Positions 52,604 through 61,610 are shown, numbered from the stretch's first letter. The stretch: DNA of 64,000 bases from Pseudomonadota bacterium (GCA_023423695.1 JAFAFA010000126.1:1-64000), one strand, 5' to 3'. Notes: a model not told the origin generated them from the sequence alone. Numbers and translations are program-made.

Positions 52604-54813
52604 GCGAGCTGTTCGACCAGTTCATCGTCGAGGCGCAGGAACTGCTGGAAACCGCGGGCGGCGCGCTGCTGGCGCTGGAGCGCGACCCGGCCGACCGTGA
52701 GTCGGTGGACGAACTGTTCCGCGCCTTCCACACGCTGAAGGGGGCGAGTGCCCTGTTCGACATGGCGCCCTTCACTCGGCTGGTCCATGTCGGGGAGGAC
52801 ACGCTGTCGCTTCTGCGCGACGGCCGGCGCGGCATGACTCCGGAGTTGGCCGACCGGCTGTTCCGCGTGCTCGACCAGTGCGCCCGCTGGGTGGCGGCGC
52901 TGGAGAGCGACGGCGCTCTGCCCGCCGACGCGCCGTCCGCGGCGGATGCGCTGGTCCGCGGGCTCGCCGGGGATGGTGCGGCGGAGGACTCTGGCGCTAC
53001 TGGTGGAGCCGCCGCCGGTGGGGAGGCGGAGGCTTTCCCCTGGCTGGCGGCGCTGACGGCGGAGGAGAGGTCGGCGGCGGGCGAGGGCCGGCTGACCGCC
53101 ATCGACTACCGGCCCGATCCCGACTGCTTCTTCACCGGCGACGACCCGCTGGCGCTGTTCCGCCGGGTGCCCGATCTGCGGCTGTTGCGCATCGAGCCGG
53201 CCGAACCGCTGCCGGCGCCGGCGGAGATGGATCCCTACCGCTGTGTCCTGCGCTTCCACGCGCTGAGCGGCGCCGATGTCGAGGCGGTGCAGCCGGCCTT
53301 CCGCAGCGTACCGGATCAGGTGCACGTCGCCGCCGTCACGCTGAAGCCGTCCGGAAAGCACGCCGAGCCTCCCGTTGCCGTGGCGCCGCCGGACTCGCTG
53401 GCCGCACGCATGCTGGAGGAGCAGGGGCGGATTCTGGAGTTGCCCGGCAGCGCCGTGGAACGCGACTCCCGCCGTGCTGCGGTGGCGCGGGCGGTCGCCG
53501 CGATCCTGACGTCGCTGGGGCGTCCGGCCGACCGGCGCATGATCGAGGCCGCCTGTGCCGATGCCGGCTCGCTGCGCCGCTTCCTGGCCGAAGGATCGGC
53601 CCGTGCGGCTGAGCCCGAAGCGCTGCCCACCGCCCTTCCCGCCGCCCGCCGTGCCTTGCGGGTCGAACCCGAACGGATGGATGCGCTGATGGCGCTGGTC
53701 GGCGAGCTGTCGGTGGTCAAGGGGCAGCTGGGACCGCTGCTGCGCCGTGCCGAAGACGCCGAGATGGCGACGGAGTTGCGGCGCGATCTGAAAGGCTTTT
53801 CCGCCCGGCTGGACACGCTGGTCGGCGACCTGCGCCACGCGGCGCTGCGGTTGCGGCTGCTGCCGCTGGCCCGCGTCTTCGATCCGCTGCCGCGGCTGGT
53901 GCGCGACACCGCCCGCCGGCTGGACAAGACGGTGGAACTGGTTCTGGAAGGGGCCGAGACGGAGGCCGACAAGGACATCCTCGACGTGCTGGGCGAGCCG
54001 TTGCTGCATCTGGTGCGCAACGCCCTGGACCATGGCATCGAGCCGCCGGCTCGCCGCATCGCCGCCGGCAAGCCGCCCGGCGGTACCCTGCGGGTCCGCG
54101 CGCTGCAGGACAAGGGCGGGGTGGTGGTGGAGGTGTCGGACGACGGCGCCGGCATCGACCCGTCGGCGATGCGCCGTACCGCCGTCGCCAAGGGGCTGCT
54201 GACTCCCGACGCCGCCGCGGCGCTGTCCGATGCGGATGCGGTGCGGCTGGTCTTCGCCCCCGGCTTCAGCACCGCAGGCACCGTCTCAGACCTGTCGGGC
54301 CGCGGCGTCGGCATGGATGCGGTGCGCGCGGCGGCCGAACGGGCCGGCGGCCGGGTGGAGATCGCGTCCACCCCCGGAACCGGAACGCGGGTGCGGCTGT
54401 CGCTGCCGCTGACGCTCAGCATCACCCGCGTGGTGGTGGTGGAGGCGGCGGGCGCGCTCTACGGCATTCCCGTGGCGCTGGTCGGCGGCATCCAGCGGGT
54501 GCCGCGCGCCGCCATCCGCGCGGTGAAGCGGGCGGAGAGCGTGGTTCTGCGTGACCGGGTGGTGCCGCTGGTCCGCTTGCGACGCCTGCTGGGCCAGCCG
54601 GAGGACGACCGGGCCCGCGCCGCCGATTGCGTGGTGGTCGCCGAACTGGGCGACGGCCCGGTCGCGGTGGCGGTCGACGATGTCGGCGAGCGCGCCGACG
54701 TGGTGCTGCGCCCGATGACCGGCGTGCTGCGCAGCCTGCGCGGCTATGCCGGCACCGCCGCGCTGGGCGACGGGCGCCTGATCCTGGTGCTCGATTTGCG
54801 GGAGCTGCTGTGA
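52600..54813 (+). CDS. cheA: Chemotaxis histidine kinase CheA
   Basis: This 737-residue kinase has an N-terminal Hpt/P1 domain with phospho-acceptor H44 in FRAFHTLKGAS. A P2-like region at about 170-250 reads DCFFTGDDPLALFRRVPDLR. The P3 dimerisation helices follow (LMALVGELSVVKGQLGPLLR), then the ATPase (LVRNALDHGIEPPARR, SDDGAGID, SGRGVGMDAV). The C-terminal CheW-like P5 domain ends VLDLRELL. It starts at GTG 52600 with GGAGGAGG upstream. Its stop overlaps the next ATG (TGATG). Confidence 0.97.
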   Translation: MSELFDQFIVEAQELLETAGGALLALERDPADRESVDELFRAFHTLKGASALFDMAPFTRLVHVGEDTLSLLRDGRRGMTPELADRLFRVLDQCARWVAALESDGALPADAPSAADALVRGLAGDGAAEDSGATGGAAAGGEAEAFPWLAALTAEERSAAGEGRLTAIDYRPDPDCFFTGDDPLALFRRVPDLRLLRIEPAEPLPAPAEMDPYRCVLRFHALSGADVEAVQPAFRSVPDQVHVAAVTLKPSGKHAEPPVAVAPPDSLAARMLEEQGRILELPGSAVERDSRRAAVARAVAAILTSLGRPADRRMIEAACADAGSLRRFLAEGSARAAEPEALPTALPAARRALRVEPERMDALMALVGELSVVKGQLGPLLRRAEDAEMATELRRDLKGFSARLDTLVGDLRHAALRLRLLPLARVFDPLPRLVRDTARRLDKTVELVLEGAETEADKDILDVLGEPLLHLVRNALDHGIEPPARRIAAGKPPGGTLRVRALQDKGGVVVEVSDDGAGIDPSAMRRTAVAKGLLTPDAAAALSDADAVRLVFAPGFSTAGTVSDLSGRGVGMDAVRAAAERAGGRVEIASTPGTGTRVRLSLPLTLSITRVVVVEAAGALYGIPVALVGGIQRVPRAAIRAVKRAESVVLRDRVVPLVRLRRLLGQPEDDRARAADCVVVAELGDGPVAVAVDDVGERADVVLRPMTGVLRSLRGYAGTAALGDGRLILVLDLRELL

Positions 54814-55055
54814 TGCCCATCCGCTTCGACCCCGACCTCGCCCGGTTCGAGGCCGCCTGCACGGCGGAAGAGGCGCTGCCGCTCGCCGAATGGCTGGAAG
54901 CGGCGGCAGCGCCGCGGGTGGATCTGTCCGCCTGCACCGAACTCCACACCGCCCTGCTGCAGCTGCTGCTGGCGGCAAGGCCGGCGCTGGCGGCAGCGCC
55001 GGAGGATGCCTTCCTGGCCCGCTGGGTCGGGCCGCTTCTGGCGAAGGCAGGCTGA
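54813..55055 (+). CDS. Small STAS-like protein at the end of the chemotaxis operon
   Basis: This 80-residue protein resembles the core of a STAS/anti-anti-sigma-type domain: VDLSACTELHTALLQLLLAA is like the helix that carries the usual phospho-Ser region. It has Thr in CTELH and no clear Ser. The ATG overlaps the cheA stop as TGATG, so translation is coupled. It ends seven bases before a convergent gene and closes the operon. Its function is unknown; a partner-switch or scaffold role is a guess. Confidence 0.7.
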   Translation: MPIRFDPDLARFEAACTAEEALPLAEWLEAAAAPRVDLSACTELHTALLQLLLAARPALAAAPEDAFLARWVGPLLAKAG

Positions 55056-55062
55056 CGCCGGC

Positions 55063-56505
55063 TTACCGCTCCACCGCCACCGGGACGTTCAGGGCGTTGC
55101 GCTTCGACACCGCTTCGTAGACCGGCGGGAAGGCGGGGCGGTTGACATAGCGGCCGGCGCCGCGCACCGCGCGGCTTTCGCCCAGCGCATGAACGATGCG
55201 GCCCTGGCTCAGCGTGTAGGCCGGGGTGCCGGTGACGGTCATGCCTTCGAAGATGTTCAGGCCGACCTTCTGCATCTGGGTCTTGGCCGAGATGGTCTTG
55301 GTCGCCTTCGGATCCCAAACCACCAGATCGGCATCGGCCCCGACGCTGACCGAGCCCTTGCGCGGGTAGAGGTTGAAGATCTTCGCCGCGTTGGCGGAGG
55401 TCACGGCGACGAACTCGTTCATCGTCAGCCGGCCGGTATTGACGCCGTGGGTCCACAGCGCGGTCATGCGGTCCTCGATGCCGGCGGTGCCGTTCGGGAT
55501 CCTGGTGAAGTCGTTGCGGCCCATCGCCTTCTGCTCCGCGCAGAAACAGCAATGGTCGGTGGCGGTGGTGTGCAGATGCCCCGCCTGAAGGCCGCGCCAC
55601 AGGGCGTCCTGATGTTCCTTCGGGCGGAAGGGCGGGCTCATGACGTGGCCGGCGGCGAAGTCCCAGTCGGGATTGCGGTAAACGCTGTCGTCGATCAGCA
55701 GATGGCCGGCCAGCACCTCGCCGAACACGCGCTGGCCGCCGTTCTGGCCGCGCTCGATGGCCTCAAGGGCCTCCTTGGCCGAGACATGGACGATGTAGAC
55801 CGGCACGCCGAACACCTTCGCCACCTGGATGGCGCGGTTGGCGGCCTCGCCCTCCACCTCCGGCGGGCGGGAGAGCGGGTGGGCCTCCGGTCCGGTCAGG
55901 CCCTGGGCCAGCAGCTTCTTCTGGAGCTGGAAGACCAGTTCGCCGTTCTCGGCATGGACGGTGGGGATGGCGCCCAGCTCCAGGCAGCGCTGGAAGCTGT
56001 TCACCAGCGTTTCGTCGTCGGCCATGATGGCGTTCTTGTAGGCCATGAAGTGCTTGAAGCTGTTCACGCCATGGTCGGCCACCAGCGTGCCCATGTCCTG
56101 CCGCACGCTCTCGTCCCACCAGGTGACGGCGACGTGGAAGCTGTAGTCGCCGGCCGCCTTCTCCGCCCAGCCGCGCCAGGTGTGGTAGGCCTCCATCAGG
56201 TTCTGCTTCGGGTTGGGGATGACGAAGTCGATGATCATCGTCGTGCCCCCGGCGAAGCCGGCGGCGGTGCCGCTGAAGAAATCCTCCGTCGTCACCGTGC
56301 CCATGAAGGGCAATTCCATGTGGGTGTGCGGATCGATGCCGCCGGGCATGACGTAGCAGCCGCCGGCGTCCACCACCTCCGCCCCCGCCGGCACGTCCAG
56401 CGTTTCGCCCACCGCGGTGATGAGGCCGTCCTGGCAGAGGACATCGGCGCGGCGGGTGTGCTCGGCGGTGACGACGGTGCCGCCGCGGATCAGGATGGTG
56501 GACAT
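55063..56505 (-). CDS. hydA: Dihydropyrimidinase
   Basis: This 480-residue metal enzyme opens the ring of 5,6-dihydrouracil/dihydrothymine to N-carbamoyl-beta-amino acids. The amidohydrolase motifs are GGIDPHTHME (metal His pair), SFKHFMAYKNA with the carbamylated-Lys region, VHAENGE and TTATDHCCFC. The hydantoinase/DHPase features GTTMIIDFVIPN and GADADLVVWDP are also present. The ATG at 56505 has AGGGAG upstream; the frame stays open above it without support. It is the last gene of the pyrimidine operon, 14 bases after the TetR gene. Confidence 0.93.
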   Translation of the reverse strand: MSTILIRGGTVVTAEHTRRADVLCQDGLITAVGETLDVPAGAEVVDAGGCYVMPGGIDPHTHMELPFMGTVTTEDFFSGTAAGFAGGTTMIIDFVIPNPKQNLMEAYHTWRGWAEKAAGDYSFHVAVTWWDESVRQDMGTLVADHGVNSFKHFMAYKNAIMADDETLVNSFQRCLELGAIPTVHAENGELVFQLQKKLLAQGLTGPEAHPLSRPPEVEGEAANRAIQVAKVFGVPVYIVHVSAKEALEAIERGQNGGQRVFGEVLAGHLLIDDSVYRNPDWDFAAGHVMSPPFRPKEHQDALWRGLQAGHLHTTATDHCCFCAEQKAMGRNDFTRIPNGTAGIEDRMTALWTHGVNTGRLTMNEFVAVTSANAAKIFNLYPRKGSVSVGADADLVVWDPKATKTISAKTQMQKVGLNIFEGMTVTGTPAYTLSQGRIVHALGESRAVRGAGRYVNRPAFPPVYEAVSKRNALNVPVAVER

Positions 56506-56519
56506 GCTCGGGCGCTCCC

Positions 56520-57242
56520 TCAGAGGTTCGATGGGACGGAGTCGGTGGGCGGTTCGGAGATTTTGGGTTCGGCTAACTGTGGCTCGGGCAGGCCGGCGGC
56601 GCGCAGGATCAGCCGCAGCACCTCCGCGGTCATGACAGCGAAGTCCTGGCGGGTCAGGCTGCGGCGGCCCAGCACCTTGCGGATCTGGATGTCGAAGTCG
56701 GCGTAATGCTGGGTCACCGCCCAGATCATGAACAGGAACTGGCGGGCGTCCACCGGGGCCATGCGGCCGGCGGCGACCCAGCCGTCGATCACCGCCGCCT
56801 TGGCGTCGACCAGCGATTTGAGATCTTCGGCCAGGAAGCGTTCGACCTGGGTCCCGCCATGCAGGATCTCGTTGGCGAAGACCTTGGAGGCATGCGGGCG
56901 GGTGCGCGAGGCCTCCATCTTGGCGGTGACGTAGGCGGTCAGCGTCTCCGCCGGATCGGCATCGGGGGTGAAGGAGGCGATCGGCGCCAGCCACATGCGC
57001 AGGATGTTGTCCAGCACCGCGCGGTAGAGGTCCTCCTTGGTGCCGAAATAGTAATGCAGGTTGGCCTTGGGCAGGCCGGCCCGCTCGGCGATGTCGGCCA
57101 TGGTGGCGCCGGCGAAACCGGCCTCGGCGAAGATGCGCTCGGCCGCCTTCAGGATGCGCTCGACGTTCTCACGCCGGATGCGGCCCTGGGGCGACGTGGT
57201 GTCCGTCATGTCGGCAGCCGTTCGCGCCATTGCTTTCGCCAT
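56520..57242 (-). CDS. TetR-family regulator, RutR-like
   Basis: This 240-residue regulator has an N-terminal TetR helix-turn-helix (ILKAAERIFAEAGFAGATMA, AERAGLPKANLHYYFGTKED). A C-terminal domain closely follows the RutR pattern (RAVLDNILRMWLAPIASF, MAPVDARQFLFMIWAVTQHY, ADFDIQIRKVLGRR). RutR senses uracil in E. coli. It lies inside the reductive pyrimidine operon, so it probably controls it. Possible starts are 57242, 57230 and 57209, none with a strong ribosome-binding site. An upstream stretch, still open, crosses a palindromic repeat and is rejected. Confidence 0.87.
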   Translation of the reverse strand: MAKAMARTAADMTDTTSPQGRIRRENVERILKAAERIFAEAGFAGATMADIAERAGLPKANLHYYFGTKEDLYRAVLDNILRMWLAPIASFTPDADPAETLTAYVTAKMEASRTRPHASKVFANEILHGGTQVERFLAEDLKSLVDAKAAVIDGWVAAGRMAPVDARQFLFMIWAVTQHYADFDIQIRKVLGRRSLTRQDFAVMTAEVLRLILRAAGLPEPQLAEPKISEPPTDSVPSNL

Positions 57243-57257
57243 TGCTGTTGTTCGATG

Positions 57258-57340
57258 CCCTCTCCCGCCTCTCGCACAAACTTCGTTTGTGCTGACGGCG
57301 TCAGGCGGATCGAAGATCCGCTGAGAGCCCCGGGAGAGGG
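57258..57340. repeat. Palindromic repeat element upstream of the TetR gene
   Basis: An 83-base element has 10-bp outer inverted ends (CCCTCTCCCG at 57258-57267, CGGGAGAGGG at 57331-57340). It contains two internal hairpins: GCACAAA/TTTGTGC around 57274-57292 and GCGGATC/GATCCGC around 57305-57321. It sits between the TetR gene and the amidase gene, six bases from the amidase stop. It may be a REP/MITE copy and could act as a transcript-processing or terminating structure. Confidence 0.85.
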
Positions 57341-57346
57341 AGAGTA

Positions 57347-58615
57347 TCACGCGGGTGCTTTCACCTGCTCGGCCATGGCGTTGGCGCGGTCGAGCACGGC
57401 GTGCAGCAGCACCTCGCAGCCGGCGGTCGACCATTCTGGGGTCGTTTCCTCGACCTCGTTGTGGCTGATGCCGTCGATGCAGGGGATGAAGACCATGGCG
57501 GTCGGCGCAACCTTCGACAGGTAGCAGGCGTCGTGGCCGGCGCCCGACACGATGTCGCGGAAGCTGTGGCCGGTGCGCTCCACCCCCTTGCGGACGGCGG
57601 CGACACAGCTCTCGTCGAACTTGATCGGGGCGTAGTACCAGATCTGCTGGAAATCGCTCTCCAGCCCGATCTCCCCGGCGATGCGCTCCACCTCGGCGCG
57701 CAGTTCGCCGTCCATGGCGGCGAGGATGCCGTCGTCGGGGTGGCGGAAATCGACGGTGAAGAAGACGCGGCCGGGGATGACGTTGCGGCTGTTGGGGTGG
57801 ATCTGCATCAGCCCGACGGTGGCGCAGGCGAGCGGGCCGTATTTCAGGCCGATGCGATTCACCGCATCGACGACGCGGGCCGCGCCCAGCAGGGCATCCT
57901 TTCGGCGGATCATCGGGGTCGGCCCGGCATGGGCCTCCTGGCCGGTGAAGGTGATCTCGTACCAGCGCTGGCCCTGGCAGTCGGTGACGACGCCGATGGT
58001 CTTGCCCTCGATCTCCAGGATCGGGCCCTGTTCGATGTGGGCCTCGAAATAGGCGCCGACCTTGCGGCCCCCGACCTCCTGGTCGCCGGCATAGCCGATG
58101 CGGGCCAACTCCTCGCCCATCGTCTTGCCGTCGAGGTCGGCGCGCGACAGGCCGTAGTCCAGGTCGAATACCCCGGCAAAGACGCCGGACGACACCATGG
58201 CCGGGGCGAAGCGCGAGCCTTCCTCGTTGGTCCAGACCGCGACTTCGACCGGGGCTTCGGTGACGTAGTTCATGTCGTTCAGGCTGCGCACCACCTCCAG
58301 CCCGGCCAGCACGCCATAGACGCCGTCATACTTGCCGCCGGTCGGCTGGCTGTCGAGATGGCTGCCCATGATGACCGGGGGTAGGCTGTCGTCGCGGCCG
58401 GGGCGGCGGGCGAAGATGTTGCCCATCTTGTCGACCGTCACCGTACAGCCGGCCTCCTCGCACCAGCGCACGAACAGGTCGCGGCCTTGGCGGTCGAGGT
58501 CGGTCAGCGCCAGCCGGCACACGCCGCCCTTGGGCGTGGCGCCGATCTGCGCCATGTCCATCAGGCTCTGCCACAGGCGCGAACCGTTCACGGCGACATT
58601 CTGCGGGGTGGACAT
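57347..58615 (-). CDS. Zn-dependent hydrolase (N-carbamoyl-L-amino-acid / beta-ureidopropionase type)
   Basis: This 422-residue amidohydrolase of the M20/allantoate-amidohydrolase family probably hydrolyses N-carbamoyl-beta-alanine to beta-alanine, CO2 and ammonia. The metal-binding motifs are MGSHLDSQPTGGKYDG, NEEGSRFAPAMVSSGV, HIEQGPILE and GAGHDACYL. AGGAGAG precedes ATG 58615. It lies between preA and the TetR gene, as expected for the third step of reductive pyrimidine breakdown. Hydantoin or allantoate specificity cannot be excluded from sequence. Confidence 0.92.
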   Translation of the reverse strand: MSTPQNVAVNGSRLWQSLMDMAQIGATPKGGVCRLALTDLDRQGRDLFVRWCEEAGCTVTVDKMGNIFARRPGRDDSLPPVIMGSHLDSQPTGGKYDGVYGVLAGLEVVRSLNDMNYVTEAPVEVAVWTNEEGSRFAPAMVSSGVFAGVFDLDYGLSRADLDGKTMGEELARIGYAGDQEVGGRKVGAYFEAHIEQGPILEIEGKTIGVVTDCQGQRWYEITFTGQEAHAGPTPMIRRKDALLGAARVVDAVNRIGLKYGPLACATVGLMQIHPNSRNVIPGRVFFTVDFRHPDDGILAAMDGELRAEVERIAGEIGLESDFQQIWYYAPIKFDESCVAAVRKGVERTGHSFRDIVSGAGHDACYLSKVAPTAMVFIPCIDGISHNEVEETTPEWSTAGCEVLLHAVLDRANAMAEQVKAPA

Positions 58616-58654
58616 GTTGCTCTCTCCTGAACGTCGTTCTTATGAGGCGGCTTG

Positions 58655-59938
58655 TTATTCGGCGGCTTCGGGAACGCGCATCGGGTTGCGGGCGTCGTTG
58701 GGCCAGGTGACGTAGGGCAGGCCGGTCTGCTCCGGCACCATGGTGATGCAGTCCGGCACCGGGCAAATGTGGCTGCACAGGTTGCAGCCGACGCACTCCT
58801 CGTTGACCACGGTGAAGACGCGGCGCCCTTCTCCAGCGTCGATGCGGATCGCCTGATGCGAGGTGTCCTCGCAGACGATGTGGCAGCGGCCGCAATCGAT
58901 GCACAAGGCGGGGTCGATCACCGCCTTGGTCGAGAAGTTCATGTTCAGGTCGTTCCAGTTGACGACGTTGCGCACTGCGCGGCCGCTCAACTCATCAAGG
59001 GTCCGATATCCCTTCTCGTCCATCCAGTTGGACAGGCCACCGATCATGTCCTCGACGATCTTGAAGCCGTAGGTCATGGCGGCGGTGCAGACCTGGACGT
59101 TGGTGGCGCCCAGCGCCAGGAATTCCGCCGCGTCGCGCCATGTGGTGATGCCGCCGATGCCGCTGACCGGCAGGCCGCGCGTTTCGGGGTTGCGGGCGAT
59201 CTCCGCCACCATGTTCAGCGCGATCGGCTTCACCGCCGGGCCGCAATAGCCGCCATGGCTGCCCTTGCCGTCGACCACCGGGGTCGGCGCCATGGCGTCG
59301 AGATCGACCGCGACGATGGAGTTCACCGTGTTGATCAGCGAGATCGCGTCGGCGCCGCCGCGCTTGGCCGCTTCGGCCGACCACAGGATGTTGGTGATGT
59401 TGGGGGTCAGCTTGACGATCACCGGCAGGTTGACGGCGTTCTTCACCCAGCGGGTGACCTGCTCCACCATCTCCGGCACCTGCCCGATGGCGGAGCCCAT
59501 GCCGCGCTCGCACATGCCGTGCGGGCAGCCGAGGTTGAGTTCCAGGCCGTCCGCCGCCCCGGTCTCGGCGATGCGGCGGGCGAGGCCGGCCCAGGAGGTT
59601 TCCGTCATGGCCGCCATCAGCGAAACGACCATGGCGCGGTCGGGCCAGTCGCGCTTGACCTCCACGATCTCGCGCAGATTGACCTCCAGTGGCCGGTCGG
59701 AGATCAGTTCGATGTTGTTGAAGCCGATCATCCGGCGGTCGGTGTCGAGATGCGCGCCGTAGCGGCTGGAGACGTTGACCACCGGCGGATCCTCGCCCAG
59801 CGTCTTCCACACCACGCCGCCCCAGCCCGCCTTGAAGGCGCGGACGACGTTGTAGGCCTTGTCGGTCGGCGGGGCGGAGGCCAGCCAGAAGGGGTTGGGG
59901 GAGCGGATGCCGGCGATGGTGCTGCTGAGATCGGCCAT
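58655..59938 (-). CDS. preA: NAD-dependent dihydropyrimidine dehydrogenase subunit PreA
   Basis: This 427-residue flavoprotein reduces uracil and thymine to dihydropyrimidines, with PreT. The N-terminal FMN/dihydroorotate-dehydrogenase-type barrel has the catalytic-loop NLGCPHGMCERGMG, ADAISLINTVNS, and GIGGITTW. The C-terminal ferredoxin domain has two 4Fe-4S motifs, CIDCGRCHIVCEDT and CVGCNLCSHICPV. The ATG at 59938 has GGGAG upstream. The gene is 17 bases after preT in the same operon. Confidence 0.96.
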   Translation of the reverse strand: MADLSSTIAGIRSPNPFWLASAPPTDKAYNVVRAFKAGWGGVVWKTLGEDPPVVNVSSRYGAHLDTDRRMIGFNNIELISDRPLEVNLREIVEVKRDWPDRAMVVSLMAAMTETSWAGLARRIAETGAADGLELNLGCPHGMCERGMGSAIGQVPEMVEQVTRWVKNAVNLPVIVKLTPNITNILWSAEAAKRGGADAISLINTVNSIVAVDLDAMAPTPVVDGKGSHGGYCGPAVKPIALNMVAEIARNPETRGLPVSGIGGITTWRDAAEFLALGATNVQVCTAAMTYGFKIVEDMIGGLSNWMDEKGYRTLDELSGRAVRNVVNWNDLNMNFSTKAVIDPALCIDCGRCHIVCEDTSHQAIRIDAGEGRRVFTVVNEECVGCNLCSHICPVPDCITMVPEQTGLPYVTWPNDARNPMRVPEAAE

Positions 59939-59955
59939 GATGTGGCTCCCTTTCC

Positions 59956-61266
59956 TCAGGCGGTCAGGTGGCTGTGGATGGCGAGCGCGGCGAGTTTGCC
60001 GTCCTGCACCGACTGGACCGTCAGATCCTCGCCCGTCGCGACGCAATCGCCGCCGGCCCAGACCTTGGCGAGCGCGGTGCGATAGGCGCCGTCGATGGCG
60101 ATCTTGCCGCCGGTGATCTGCAGGCCGTCGAGCGCGTCGGCCGACAGCTTCTGCCCCACCGCCTTCAGCACCATGTCGGCCTGGAGGGTGAAGGTCTCGC
60201 CGGTGTCGGACAGCTTGCCGTCGGTCAGGCGGGTGCGTTCGAAGGTGATGCCGGTCTCGCCGATCTCTTTGGGCGCGGCGAAGGTCTTGAGAACCACGCC
60301 CTCGGTCTGGGCCAGCTCCTGCTCCCAGGCGGTGGCGCCCATCTGGGCCCGGCCGCGGCGGTAGACCAGGGTGACGTCCTCCGCGCCCAGGCGCTTGGCC
60401 TGGATGGCGGCGTCAATCGCGGTGTTGCCGCCGCCGATCACCACGACGCTGCGGCCGACGGCCGGCGGCTGGCCGGGAGAAGCCTGACGGACCCGCTCGA
60501 TGAAGGCGGTGGCGTTCTCGACCCCTGCACGCTCCTCGCCGGGGATACCGAGGCGGTTGTTGGACCCGAGGCCGACGCCGAGGAACACCGCGTCATAGTC
60601 GGCGCGCAGGCTGTCCAGCGACAGGTCGGCGCCCAGCTTGCGGCCATGCTCCACCGTGATGCCGCCGACGCCGAGGATGAAGGCGACCTCGCGCTGGGCG
60701 AAATCGTCGGCCATCTTGTAGGGGGCGAGGCCGTATTCGTTGAGGCCGCCGGACTTGGCCTTCGCCTCGAACACCGTCACCTCATGGCCGAGCGTGGCGA
60801 GGCGGTGGGCGCAGGACAGGCCGGCCGGGCCGGCACCGACCACCGCCACGCGCTTGCCGGTGGCGGTGGCGCGCGGGAAGGGGTGGGCCGGTTCGCCGTC
60901 GATGAGGCGGTCGGTGGCATGCCGTTGCAGCCGGCCGATGGCGACGGGGCGGTCTTCCGCCCGGTTGCGGACGCAAGCCTGCTCGCACAGCGTCTCGGTC
61001 GGGCAGACGCGGCCGCAGGTGCCGCCCATGATGTTCTCCGACAGGATCGTCGTCGCGGCACCCTTCAGGTTGCCGGTGGCGATGGAGCGGATGAAGGCCG
61101 GGATGTCGATCCCGGTCGGGCAGGCCTTGATGCAAGGCGCGTCGTAGCAGAACAGGCAGCGGTTCGACTCGGCCAGCGCCTGGACCGGCGTCATCGCCGG
61201 CGTCAGGTCGGTATAAGGCGAGGCGGGGCGATCTTCGGTGTCGGCAAGCGTAGCGATCAGGGTCAT
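59956..61266 (-). CDS. preT: NAD-dependent dihydropyrimidine dehydrogenase subunit PreT
   Basis: This 436-residue flavoprotein passes electrons from NADH to PreA. The N-terminal Fe-S domain has CLFCYDAPCIKACPTGID and GGTCGRVCPTETLCEQACVR. The FAD motif VVGAGPAGLSCA and the NAD(P) motif VIGGGNTAIDAA follow, with the closing GGDCVATGEDLTVQSVQDGK. It is the first gene of the operon. A palindromic RutR-like operator candidate lies about 110 bases upstream of its start. Confidence 0.95.
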   Translation of the reverse strand: MTLIATLADTEDRPASPYTDLTPAMTPVQALAESNRCLFCYDAPCIKACPTGIDIPAFIRSIATGNLKGAATTILSENIMGGTCGRVCPTETLCEQACVRNRAEDRPVAIGRLQRHATDRLIDGEPAHPFPRATATGKRVAVVGAGPAGLSCAHRLATLGHEVTVFEAKAKSGGLNEYGLAPYKMADDFAQREVAFILGVGGITVEHGRKLGADLSLDSLRADYDAVFLGVGLGSNNRLGIPGEERAGVENATAFIERVRQASPGQPPAVGRSVVVIGGGNTAIDAAIQAKRLGAEDVTLVYRRGRAQMGATAWEQELAQTEGVVLKTFAAPKEIGETGITFERTRLTDGKLSDTGETFTLQADMVLKAVGQKLSADALDGLQITGGKIAIDGAYRTALAKVWAGGDCVATGEDLTVQSVQDGKLAALAIHSHLTA

Positions 61267-61610
61267 GGCGGATGGCTTCCCTTCGGTCGCAGAGCGGCGT
61301 GTCTACCGAAGCGTCAGCAACCCGCGTGCCAAGAGAACCAACCAGCACTGCCAAGGCACGGAGGCGGCGGAAAAGCTGACTGTTCGGTCAAGAATTGACG
61401 ATATGGACAGGCATGGCTCGATCATGCCAGCCATGCGCATTGCACGCAACTCAGCCTTTTGGCGCCTCTTTTGGCGGCGATATGCAAGAAAATCGGTTGA
61501 ACGCCGCGGTCCGGGGATAGGAAATTGCGTCGTATCAAAGAGTTGCCTTGCGGAAGGTGCTGCCTCCAATTTCGGCAGCGCGCTTATGCATCAATGGATA
61601 GGGAGGTGCC
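61267..61610. other. Divergent control region between preT and ogt
   Basis: This 344-base region has no supported gene. It holds the RutR-like operator candidate (61376-61391) and a cluster of CATGG/CCATG inverted repeats (CATGGCT 61412-61418 against AGCCATG 61429-61435). The downstream third (61440-61600) is less GC-rich than the genes. No clear promoter hexamers can be assigned with confidence. Confidence 0.6.
61376..61391. promoter_or_regulatory. RutR-like operator candidate upstream of preT
   Basis: CTGACTGTTCGGTCAA matches the E. coli RutR palindrome TTGACCANNTGGTCAA at 10 of 14 defined positions, including both TGAC/GTCA half-sites. It lies 110 bases upstream of preT. It is a plausible site for the RutR-like regulator encoded in the operon. 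Confidence 0.5.
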
